Source: Hyphomonadaceae bacterium
GTDB lineage: Bacteria; Pseudomonadota; Alphaproteobacteria; Caulobacterales; Aquidulcibacteraceae
Assembly: GCA_016791365.1 (NCBI GenBank)
Contig: JAEUMT010000028.1
Coordinates: forward strand, 80,903 to 144,902
Reading direction: 5' to 3'
DNA length: 64,000 nucleotides
This document shows, piece by piece, positions 10,501 through 16,873 of the stretch. The translations under genes were made by a program, and so were the position numbers. Position 1 is the stretch's first letter. Each line of letters begins with the position of its first letter. The notes under the pieces are model-generated. The model ran no database searches. It had not been told where the DNA came from and worked only from the letters and a program-made list of their open reading frames with translations.

Positions 10501-10885
10501 CGGAAAACTCGGCACGGCCGCGTTCGCCGCCCTCGAAGCGGCGCAGATCGCCACCCTCGACGCAACCCAGGTGCGCGCCCTCGCCGCCTCGCAAATCGCT
10601 GTCCTCAGCGCCGGCGACATCGCCGAGTTCACCGACACCCAAATCGGCGCGCTGACGGCGACACAAGTGGCCGCCTGGTCGACGGATGTGATCCAGGACC
10701 TCACCGCCGCCACCATCGGCGCGCTAGTCGTGACGCAAATCCCGTCGCTCACCGCCACGCAGCTCGATCACCTGAGCACCACCAACATCGCGAACTTCAA
10801 CGCGACGCAGCTCTACGCCTTCACCTCAACGCAGGTCGCGAGCCTCGACAACGATCAGATCGAAGCCTACCTCGGCGCTGTCTAA
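4571..10885 (+). CDS. Giant Ser/Thr-rich octad-repeat protein (2104 aa)
   Basis: Nearly the whole protein is a tandem array of eight-residue units of the form Q-(V/I)-x-A-(L/F/M)-(T/S)-x-T, for example QVAALTTT. About 260 units run from residue 10 to the C-terminus, with one irregular unit near residues 74-79. Position 1 is usually Gln, but every third or fourth unit has Asn, Asp, Ala or Thr (NMAAL, DIAEF types). Hydrophobic residues at positions 2 and 5 suggest a beta-solenoid. I see no cysteine and no classical signal peptide; Trp and Tyr appear only near the C-terminus. The start has AAGAAGG seven bases upstream and a long untranslated leader. A 13-bp hairpin and then a GT41 glycosyltransferase gene follow on the same strand. 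Location and function are unknown; a glycosylated surface or extracellular protein is my inference. Confidence 0.85.
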   Translation: MSVSSLSAAQVAALSVSAIQSLSTTTLSSFAATQIAAISATGVGALSNTQVAALSTTQVKAFTATQIPNFSSDVTFSSAQLLALNDVQLGAFNGTLMANISSTAVAAFATTQIQAFSAANISALDETQAGALTTTQISSLTTAQVAGFSATDIGELSTVQARAFTGTQVARLSNAAVAAFDASQVAALTTTQVKALTATQITALDATDIAEFAETQIAALSTTQVRAISTANMAALTETQIHGLTSSQLQALTNTNLAALADTQIAALSTAQASSLTATQISGLNATNIAEFTAAQLAAFTVTQVKALTATNMAALQDTQIAAFDATQIATFTATTMGALTADQLGALTTDQINALSAAQVKAFTATNMAAFSDVQVGAFNATQMQSLTNTALSALVDTQVAALNTTQLQSLKATQIAALSGADMAEFSTDQIALFSAGQVKGFTATNIGDLTDAQVASLTTAQLQALNNTQLAAFDASQIGALTAGQVASLTAAQVRSLGATTIDALADTQIAAMTTTQISSLSATALASFDSSQIGALTTNQVGAFSRAQIGLMTNATLSAFDGAQVAAMNSTQLRSITTTQMAALDAADVAEFAASQLAVMATTQIAALTATNMAGLTETQIAGLGTSQVASITATNLRSLADTQIAAMTTGQVAALSTTQVGGLNATNVGALTNAQIGALTATQVSALSTTAVSAFDAAQFAVLNTTQVRALTATQIGAMQAADVADITTAQIASLTTTQVTALNASNVANLTESQVATFSTAQLQALTTNNLRSFADTQIAALTDAQVANLSTAQVAALTATNVAAMTTNQAAALTTTQVGLLSGANVHALADTQVAAMSTAQVKAFTATQLASLNATDMAEFAATQVAAMTTTQVAALSSANFAALADTQVEALTVTQLTAVSTTKIAAMTETQTAALTAAQVASLSTTQVRAITNANLSALDATQSAALTDAQVAALTSTQISSLSAGDVADLTTAQIAAMATTQIRALTETTLGDLTETQVAAFTATQIANLSTANIGHLADTQAAALTTTQVAALTAAQLKEVSNTNLAALTTAQLNALSSTQMRALTNTQIESLGANDVAEFTGAQLANLTTSQMAALNQTNMASLSAGQVAAFAATQVARLSTDAVNALDATQMGALTATQVKALTATQIGALGATDVSEFTAGQIGALTRTQLGSLSNASLAGLTATQVEAFATTQIQSFSASALSALDAAQAAALKVTQIAALTTTQVAGLNATDIGELAATQTSALTATQIGALTNGAASALDAAQMAALSSTQVKSFTSTQITAFSATDIAEMSAAQLAQLTTTQVAALADTNITELSETQIAAFTTTQIKSLSANNLSHLADSQIAALTTAQIAALSTQQVNGLNETNIGAFTEAQAAALTTTQISGLSSAAAHAFGATHVAAMSTGQVRAFSATQLSALDATDMTEFTETQVAALTTTQVSSISAANLAALADTQIAAMTATQVQAITTTGVAALTETQVQAMTTDQVSALSTQQVRAFTNANLSALAADQVAAMTTNQIASLSVAQLNSLNAGDINELSTAQVAALAASQVQGLNATVVGNLSEAQVGAMTTTQVAALSAANAHALADTQIAAMSTAQVAAMTSTQMAALDAADMAEFAATQIAAMTTTQVQAINGTNLAAFAETQVAALTAAQLGVITATKLAGLSEAQVAAFTTTQMAALSTSQLAALSATKISAFADTQVAALSATQVRAFSAAQINALQTSDFAEFTSGQVAGMSTTQIAGLNATSVGAFADTQIASLTATQLQSMLAANVKALSATQVGAMTNAQIAALSISQIQGLDATDIGEFTADQIAHMTSTQIRAFDSTKLAALDESQVAALTSTQLSAITTSNVSAFTASQVAALTASQVSAFTAQQIGAFSDANLAALDETQVAALTVTQARSITSAQLAALTANDVAEFSNAQLAGMTTTQIGALTAANVTALADTQVAALSATQIGKLGTAAFAALEAAQIATLDATQVRALAASQIAVLSAGDIAEFTDTQIGALTATQVAAWSTDVIQDLTAATIGALVVTQIPSLTATQLDHLSTTNIANFNATQLYAFTSTQVASLDNDQIEAYLGAV
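4598..10870 (+). repeat. 24-bp coding repeat array (octapeptide units, ~260 copies)
   Basis: This is the DNA encoding the octads. Units are kept at protein level but vary strongly at third positions (for example acgacgcaa, accacccag, actcaaatc for the same residues). This points to old amplification under protein-level selection rather than fresh slippage. Non-Gln units recur every 3 or 4 octads wherever I parsed it (first 78 and last ~35 units). Confidence 0.85.
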
Positions 10886-10907
10886 GCGCCGGGCCAGGCT
10901 CGAACCC

Positions 10908-10938
10908 AACGCCCGGCGCACCCCCTGCGCCGGGCGTT
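10908..10938 (+). terminator. Strong 13-bp hairpin between the giant gene and the GT41 gene
   Basis: AACGCCCGGCGCA (10908-10920) and TGCGCCGGGCGTT (10926-10938) pair perfectly around a five-C loop, 22 bases after the stop of the repeat gene. There is no clean T-run, so it may be a partial terminator, an mRNA 3' stabiliser or an attenuator setting the ratio of the very large upstream product to the glycosyltransferase. Confidence 0.6.
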
Positions 10939-11019
10939 AACGCATTAAGATTTCGGCAACGCAAATCACCGGAGATTCGCGCGCGGGCGCGTGTGCCCGC
11001 GTAAGCGGGTGCGCGTCTC

Positions 11020-13080
11020 ATGTCTCAAACGGCGTTCGTGACGGCGTTGCAGAAGGTCACGACCGGAGATCTGGCGCTCAACGAGCTCATCGCCGCGGCT
11101 CAGCAGTTGAGCAATACCGGCCAGCACGACCTCGCCCGCCAGCTCTATCAAATCTGGATCGCCATGAACGGCGATCACCCGCTCTTGTTCATCGCGCACT
11201 TCAATTGCTCGACGCTGCTCGCCCAGGGCGGCGACGCCGCCGGCGCACTTGCATCATTGCGCGCCGCCCTCGCCGTCAATCCGGACTTCGCCCCCGCGCA
11301 CATCAATCTCGGCAGCGCGCTCGAACGCGAAGGCAACGCCGCCGGCGCTGTTGAACAATGGAAAGCCGGCCTCGAACGCCTGGCCGCCATCACCGGCGAC
11401 GCTGTCGAATATAAGATCACATTGCTCAAGCAACTAAGCCGCGTGCTGAGCGACAACCAGCAGCACGAAGCCGCCGAAATCGCGCTCACCCAATGCCTCG
11501 ATCTCGGCCTCAACCAGCGCGACGTCGTTGAGCAATACGCGGCCGTGCGCCTCGCGCAGTGCAAATGGCCAATCGCGACGACGCCGACCAAGCTCACGCG
11601 CGACAATTTCGTTTCGCGCTTCCACCCGCTTTCCTCCTGCGCCTATTCCGACGATCCGCTTCAGCATCTCGGCCTCGCGCACCGCTACAGCGACGCCGTG
11701 GCGCCCGCGATCACCAGCGCCAGCGACCGCCGCAACGCAACGATCGCGCAAGGCCGGCGTCTGCGCATCGGTTATGTCTCATCGGACCTGCGCGCCCACG
11801 CCGTCGGCTATCTGATGGCGAACCTCTTCGAAGCCCACGATCCCAAACAGATCGAGGTGTTCATCTATTATTGCGGCATCCCGGCCGAAGGCGACGGCAT
11901 CAACACGCGCATCAAATCCGCCGTCGAACACTGGACCGACATCCGCACCATCAGCGACGACGAAGCCGCCGCAAAAATCGCCGCCGACGAGATCGACATC
12001 CTCATCGACGTCAACGGCCACACGCGCGACGCGCGCCCCGGCATTTTCGCGCGCCGGCCCGCGCCCATCCAGGTCAATTGGCTTGGCTATCCCGGCACCA
12101 TGGGTAGCCCCTACCACCACTACATTATCGGCGACGATTGGGTGATCCCGCGGGATCACGAGATTTATTATTCCGAGCGCGTGCTGCGTCTGCCCTGCTA
12201 CCAGCCGAACGACCGCAAGCGCATCGTCGACACAGCGGCGCCGCAACGCAGCGACCACGGCCTGCCAGAAGACGCCTTCGTGTTCTGCTGCTTCAACGCC
12301 GCGCACAAAGTCACGCGCTTTTCGTTCGAACGCTGGATGGCGATCCTCGCGCAAACGCCGAACAGCGTCATGTGGCTTCTGGACTACAACACCGAGACCA
12401 ACACCCGCCTCCGCGCCGCCGCCGAAACCTACGGCGTCTCCGGCGATCGCCTGATCTTCGCCAAGAAAGTCCCGAACCCGCGCCACCTCGCGCGCTATCC
12501 GCTGGCGGATCTCTTCCTCGACACCGCGCCGTACGGTGCGCACACCACCGCGTCCGATGCGCTCTGGATGGGCGTGCCGGTGCTCACCTATGCCGGCCGC
12601 AGCTTTGCCTCACGCGTCTGCGCCAGCCTCGTGCGCGCCGCCGGCGCGCCGGAACTCATCACCACATCGCCGGATGCGTTCATCGCCCGCGCCATTGCGC
12701 TGGCGACGACGGACCGCCTCGCCCTCCACGAAGTGCGCCAACGCATCATCGCCAATCGCGACACCTGCACGCTCTTCGACATCGATCTGCTCGCCCGCAA
12801 ACTCGAAGGCCTCTACGCGCAAATGGCCGATGAATATCACGCTGGCGCGCTGCCGCGGCCAAACCTCGCGAACCTGCCGGCCTATCTCGATATCGGCGTG
12901 AACATCGATCACGACAGCGCCGAGATCAGCGCCGCCGCCGACTATCACGACATCTACCGCGCAGCCCTCGCCGCCCGACACTACAACACGCCGCTGCAGG
13001 CGGACGCGCGGCTCTGGACCGAAAACGAAATCGGCGCAGCCGACGCAATGCCCGCGCGCAAAAAAACACTGGCGGCCTAG
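11020..13080 (+). CDS. TPR / O-GlcNAc transferase-type glycosyltransferase (GT41, SPINDLY-like)
   Basis: This protein has 686 residues. The N-terminus (about 15-150) is helical and contains TPR units. The catalytic region (about 240-640) carries GT41 hallmarks: RIGYVSSDLRAHAVG with the conserved His, an INWLGYPGT-type motif (here VNWLGYPGTMGSPY), the FCCFNAAHKVT lysine segment, and LDTAPYGAHTTASDALWMG, the nucleotide-sugar binding HTTxxD motif. Known members transfer GlcNAc or related sugars to Ser/Thr of proteins in the cytoplasm. It starts 134 bases after the Ser/Thr-rich octad protein on the same strand, which makes that protein the obvious candidate acceptor; this is inference. The C-terminal ~60 residues are not part of the motif core. 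Donor sugar is unknown. Confidence 0.9.
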   Translation: MSQTAFVTALQKVTTGDLALNELIAAAQQLSNTGQHDLARQLYQIWIAMNGDHPLLFIAHFNCSTLLAQGGDAAGALASLRAALAVNPDFAPAHINLGSALEREGNAAGAVEQWKAGLERLAAITGDAVEYKITLLKQLSRVLSDNQQHEAAEIALTQCLDLGLNQRDVVEQYAAVRLAQCKWPIATTPTKLTRDNFVSRFHPLSSCAYSDDPLQHLGLAHRYSDAVAPAITSASDRRNATIAQGRRLRIGYVSSDLRAHAVGYLMANLFEAHDPKQIEVFIYYCGIPAEGDGINTRIKSAVEHWTDIRTISDDEAAAKIAADEIDILIDVNGHTRDARPGIFARRPAPIQVNWLGYPGTMGSPYHHYIIGDDWVIPRDHEIYYSERVLRLPCYQPNDRKRIVDTAAPQRSDHGLPEDAFVFCCFNAAHKVTRFSFERWMAILAQTPNSVMWLLDYNTETNTRLRAAAETYGVSGDRLIFAKKVPNPRHLARYPLADLFLDTAPYGAHTTASDALWMGVPVLTYAGRSFASRVCASLVRAAGAPELITTSPDAFIARAIALATTDRLALHEVRQRIIANRDTCTLFDIDLLARKLEGLYAQMADEYHAGALPRPNLANLPAYLDIGVNIDHDSAEISAAADYHDIYRAALAARHYNTPLQADARLWTENEIGAADAMPARKKTLAA

Positions 13081-13091
13081 CCAACATTTTC

Positions 13092-13195
13092 CGTCATCCT
13101 GGGGCTCGCGAAGCGAGGCCCGGGACCCAGAAGTCACAAAGCGCGTCTGTTGCCCCTGGATCCCGGATCGCGCTCACGCGCGCTCCAGGATGACA
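13092..13195. repeat. Dispersed ~100-bp repeat, copy 1
   Basis: It begins CGTCATCCTGG, contains GGCTCGCGAAGCGAGGCCCG (a short hairpin) and ends in CTCCAGGATGAC, an inverted match of its own beginning, so the unit can fold end to end. A second copy lies 75 bases downstream. It sits between the convergent GT41 and autotransporter genes. Confidence 0.75.
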
Positions 13196-13269
13196 GGAAG
13201 TCTTGGACCGGTCGGAGTTTGCGCGAACGGAATTCATCATCCTGGAGCGCGCGTGAACCCAACGCGTTC

Positions 13270-13364
13270 CGTCATCCTGGGCTCGCGAAGCGAGGCCCGG
13301 GATCCAGAAGTCACAAAGCGCGTCTGTTGCCCCGGGTCGCACTCACGCGCGCGCCGGGACGACA
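13270..13364. repeat. Dispersed ~95-bp repeat, copy 2
   Basis: This is a direct copy of 13092-13195, close to identical over its first ~65 bases (including GTCACAAAGCGCGTCTGTTG) and more divergent at the 3' end. A partial inverted piece (TCATCCTGGAGCGCGCGTGA) lies between the copies near 13236. It belongs to the palindromic intergenic repeats common in alphaproteobacteria. Confidence 0.72.
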
Positions 13365-13368
13365 GGCC

Positions 13369-16300
13369 TTAAAACCGGAAGCGGATCGCGGCGTTGATGC
13401 TGTGACGCTCGATCTGGTCGCTGAACTCGCCTTCGTAACCGAGCGAGAACGTCGAATAGCCGTTGGTTGCGTCAAAGCCGACGCCAATCAGCGGACCGCC
13501 ATCGCCAACGCCCTCGTCCGTCAGCGTGAACGGCGTGCCGGTCGAGATAAACTCCACCGTGCGTTCGGATTCCGCATCCAGCGTATTGGCGCGATACCCC
13601 GCATAGATGCGCGGCGCGACAACCGTCTGCTGGCCGAAGCGGAAATTGGCTGCGAGTTCAACGCCCACGTCAGCCCAGAGGCGTTGTGAGAACACGCTGT
13701 CGACGCGATAGTCGATCGCAGCGCCGCCGCCGGTTTCCTCGTAACCCTCTTCCGAGATGCCGACATAGGTCAGCGCCGCTTGCGGCGTGATCGTGATCGT
13801 GTCGGTGAGCGCGAGCGGCACCGAGGCGCGGATCGCGCCGTGGCCTTCATAGGCCATCCACTCGGCTTCCGAGAGCGCGCTGAACGCGACGGGGTTGCCG
13901 ATTTCGACAAAGCGGCGTGACTGCATCTTGCCGCCGCCAAGGCCGCCGATGAAGTCGAGGTCGACCGGCCCCAGCGCCGTCGCGTAGTAGGCGCTGCCCT
14001 GCACGAACCAGAGCGAGATCTCGCCTTCCGGACGGCCCGGCTCTTCCACTTCCGATGCAATGAACGACGCCGACAGGCCGAACAGATCGCCATTATTGGT
14101 CGGGCCATCGATGCCGGCGGCGAAGCCGAAGCCGTTGCCGCGGAATTCCTGCGAGTTCGCCGTCGGCGCTTCACGCGTCAGGCCGTAGGCGATTTCCTGG
14201 CCCCAGACCGAAACTTCTTCCAGCCCCTGCATGCGCGTCGCCGACATGCGGTTCGACGTGGCGCTTTGCATTTGCTGGATCGCCGTCGCGGCGATTTCCG
14301 TCGCGCCGTCGGCATAGTTCGGCAACAGGTCTTCGTACGCATCGAAGAATTCGTACTGGCTGGTGATCGCCGCCATCGCCGCCGATGCGTCGTCATCCAG
14401 ACGCAGCGCCGCGAGGATCGGATCGAACGCGATCGCCTGGTTGTCGCTGAGCCCGAGTTGCGCCGGCGTCCGCAATTGGAACGTGGCCTGCAACGCGTTC
14501 GCCGCGCCTTCCACGATCGGGTTCGTCGTCCCGATGCTCACCGTATAGAGATAAGGCGAGTTCGCCGTCGCGACGGCGCCGACAACATTGGCCGCGCCGA
14601 ACATGCCGCCATTGGCGGTCAGGAACGTCTGGGTGCCGGAGACCGGAAGGCCTTCCGGCAGAATCGGGTTGATCGATGCGCCGGCCGCGAACGTCACCGT
14701 GCCCGAGGCCGTGATCGTCGCGCTGTTCGCCGGAACGCTGGAGAGGAACGGATTGTACTGGCTGCTGGCGCCGAATGTCGCGCTGGTGATGTTCAGCGCC
14801 CCCGTCCCCTGGTTCAGCGTGCCGTTGGTCAGGTTGAGGATCAAATCCCCGCCGGCGTCGCTGATGCTGCCCGAATAGACCGCGCCATTATTGATCGTGA
14901 ACGTATCGGCGCCCGCGCCGAACGAGACATCGCCGCTCACCGCGCCTGACAGCAGGTTGAAGACGTCAGCGCCGCTGCCGAACAGGATATCACCCGTGAT
15001 GTTCGCCGGCGCGGCGACGACATCATCGACCGTGTCATCGTCGGTGAACACAACCGGCGCGATTTGCTGGATGGTCACGCCGCCCGCATTGTTCGATACG
15101 TCGATCGCGATCGCATCGCCCGCCGGGTTCGGCGGCGGAATGCCGTCGGTGAGATTGTCGTCCGTCGGTATGAGCAGCGCAACGATCTGGCCGCTATTGG
15201 TGATCGAGGACACCGTGCCGGACGCATCCGCGAATGCGATCGCATCGCCGACTTCGCCGAACATCGATGCCTGGATGACGCCGCTATTGTTCAGCTCCGG
15301 CAGCGCAGCGCCCGTATTCACATAAACGCCGCGCGCAATGTTGGCGCCGTCCGCCGTCACGGTGGTGAAGATGCCGCCGCGAATTTGCAGCAGATCGCCG
15401 ACGCCGATCACCGAGCCCTGGTCGAGCAGCAAGCCGATCGCATTGCCTTCGGCCGCCCGCGCGAACAACGCATTGTCGATCGAAATACCGCCATCGATCG
15501 TGGTCGTGAAGCCGCCATTGCCCGCGATCCGCAGCGTGGTCGCGTTGATGCCGTCAAAGACGCCCGAGGACGTGAGCTGACCGCGCATCAGCAAGCCAAA
15601 GCCCGATGCGCCCGCGCCCACCGTCAGGTTCGCGCCATTGGCCTGGATCAACATCGCCGGCGCACTGCCAAGACTGCTGACCTGGGCCCCGGCGTTATCG
15701 TCGGCTTCGCCTTCGGTGGCGTCGTCATCGTCATCGAGATCGTTCTCGTTGCCGACGCCCACGACCGTGATGCCATCGGCGACATTGCCGTTGACCAGGA
15801 TCGCCGCACCTGACTGCTCCAGATCGTCAGCGTCGAGGTTGCTTTGATCGGAAGGCGCGGTGGACGACAGATAGCCCGTCACCGTCCACGTGCCGCTCAG
15901 CGAAAGCTCGCCGCCGACATTGCTGTTGATGTGAATGCCGGTGCTGTTTTGGCCGCGCACCAGGCCCGCGCCGGCAATGGTGACATCGCCCGTGACGCCG
16001 CCATTGATCGCGATGGCCGTCGAATTGTCGCCGATGACGTTGACGACGCCGGAATTGGTGAGCGTGCCGGTCAACAGCGCGTTCGTCGTGATCCCCGACG
16101 AATTGTTGCCCTCGATGCCGATCGTGCCGGTGTTGGAAATGCCGCCGGTGAACGTCGGTCCGGCCTGCAGGAAGATGCCGTGGCGGTTGGTCCCGGTCGC
16201 AACGTTGCCGTCGAGATCGCCGTCGGCGTTCGAGTCCGCGATGGTGTAGGTTTCGAGCAGGTTGATCGAGCCCGAATTGACGACGTTGCCGCTGTTGCCG

Positions 16301-16596
16301 CCCTGAATCAGCACGCCGGTGGTGTTGTTCGCGTCGTTCGAAGCGAGCGTGCCCGCGTTCGCGACATCATTGCTGCTATCGACGGTGATCGCGGTCTGAC
16401 CTGCCGTAACCGTGATCGAACCGCCGGTCGCGACTGTCACATCGCCCGCGACGGAAGTGCCATCCGGATTGGAGGTCGTGACTGGCGTCGTAATCGCGGT
16501 GCTGATCGTGCGATCACCCGCTTCCGCAACGCCGCTTGCCCCGCCGGCTAGAGCGACCGCCAGGCCAGCGAGTTGAATCTTACGTCTGATGCGCAT
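13369..16596 (-). CDS. Autotransporter (type V secretion) with beta-helix passenger
   Basis: This protein has 1075 residues. A cleavable signal peptide (MRIRRK, hydrophobic core, GVAEA before GD, about 1-27) directs it to Sec. Residues ~28-780 are Gly/Asn/Thr-rich with many NSG, NTG and VTVA strands, typical of a right-handed beta-helix passenger. Acidic DDDD stretches lie near residues 280-300. Residues ~800-1075 form the autotransporter barrel, ending in the outer-membrane-type aromatic terminus AIRFRF. It should expose or release its passenger at the surface. No cysteine or protease motif was seen in the passenger, so adhesion is more likely than catalysis. It converges on the GT41 gene; its own promoter lies in 16597-16873. 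Confidence 0.9.
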   Translation of the reverse strand: MRIRRKIQLAGLAVALAGGASGVAEAGDRTISTAITTPVTTSNPDGTSVAGDVTVATGGSITVTAGQTAITVDSSNDVANAGTLASNDANNTTGVLIQGGNSGNVVNSGSINLLETYTIADSNADGDLDGNVATGTNRHGIFLQAGPTFTGGISNTGTIGIEGNNSSGITTNALLTGTLTNSGVVNVIGDNSTAIAINGGVTGDVTIAGAGLVRGQNSTGIHINSNVGGELSLSGTWTVTGYLSSTAPSDQSNLDADDLEQSGAAILVNGNVADGITVVGVGNENDLDDDDDATEGEADDNAGAQVSSLGSAPAMLIQANGANLTVGAGASGFGLLMRGQLTSSGVFDGINATTLRIAGNGGFTTTIDGGISIDNALFARAAEGNAIGLLLDQGSVIGVGDLLQIRGGIFTTVTADGANIARGVYVNTGAALPELNNSGVIQASMFGEVGDAIAFADASGTVSSITNSGQIVALLIPTDDNLTDGIPPPNPAGDAIAIDVSNNAGGVTIQQIAPVVFTDDDTVDDVVAAPANITGDILFGSGADVFNLLSGAVSGDVSFGAGADTFTINNGAVYSGSISDAGGDLILNLTNGTLNQGTGALNITSATFGASSQYNPFLSSVPANSATITASGTVTFAAGASINPILPEGLPVSGTQTFLTANGGMFGAANVVGAVATANSPYLYTVSIGTTNPIVEGAANALQATFQLRTPAQLGLSDNQAIAFDPILAALRLDDDASAAMAAITSQYEFFDAYEDLLPNYADGATEIAATAIQQMQSATSNRMSATRMQGLEEVSVWGQEIAYGLTREAPTANSQEFRGNGFGFAAGIDGPTNNGDLFGLSASFIASEVEEPGRPEGEISLWFVQGSAYYATALGPVDLDFIGGLGGGKMQSRRFVEIGNPVAFSALSEAEWMAYEGHGAIRASVPLALTDTITITPQAALTYVGISEEGYEETGGGAAIDYRVDSVFSQRLWADVGVELAANFRFGQQTVVAPRIYAGYRANTLDAESERTVEFISTGTPFTLTDEGVGDGGPLIGVGFDATNGYSTFSLGYEGEFSDQIERHSINAAIRFRF

Positions 16597-16873
16597 CCCG
16601 GCTCCGTCCCCTGCAATTCGGCGCGAGCGGGCGTGGCGTCGGTCAAGCCGCCTCTTGGACAGACCGTTCGGTCACGTCCAATCCTCCCGCTGGCGGCCGC
16701 CCTTCTAGGAGCGGCGCACACCGGTTGGCATGCCGACTTCTCGGAATTTTGTCCATAGCCGGGCGCATGGCCGAAAGCTCTGGATACGGGGCGAAAATGT
16801 CACTGGCGATGCACGTCCCGAGCGGTGAGTAACGCACTCTGTTGCAGCGCACCAAAGTGCGTCGCCGCGCGTC

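Noticed and set aside
4598..10870. CRISPR-like array in the periodic DNA
   Set aside because: The 24-bp period is in frame with one long gene, there are no unique spacers and no cas genes.
16832..16862. ACGCACT/AGTGCGT inverted repeat beyond the CHASE4-GGDEF-EAL gene as a terminator
   Set aside because: Seven-base arms with a 17-base loop and no T-run are too weak to call.
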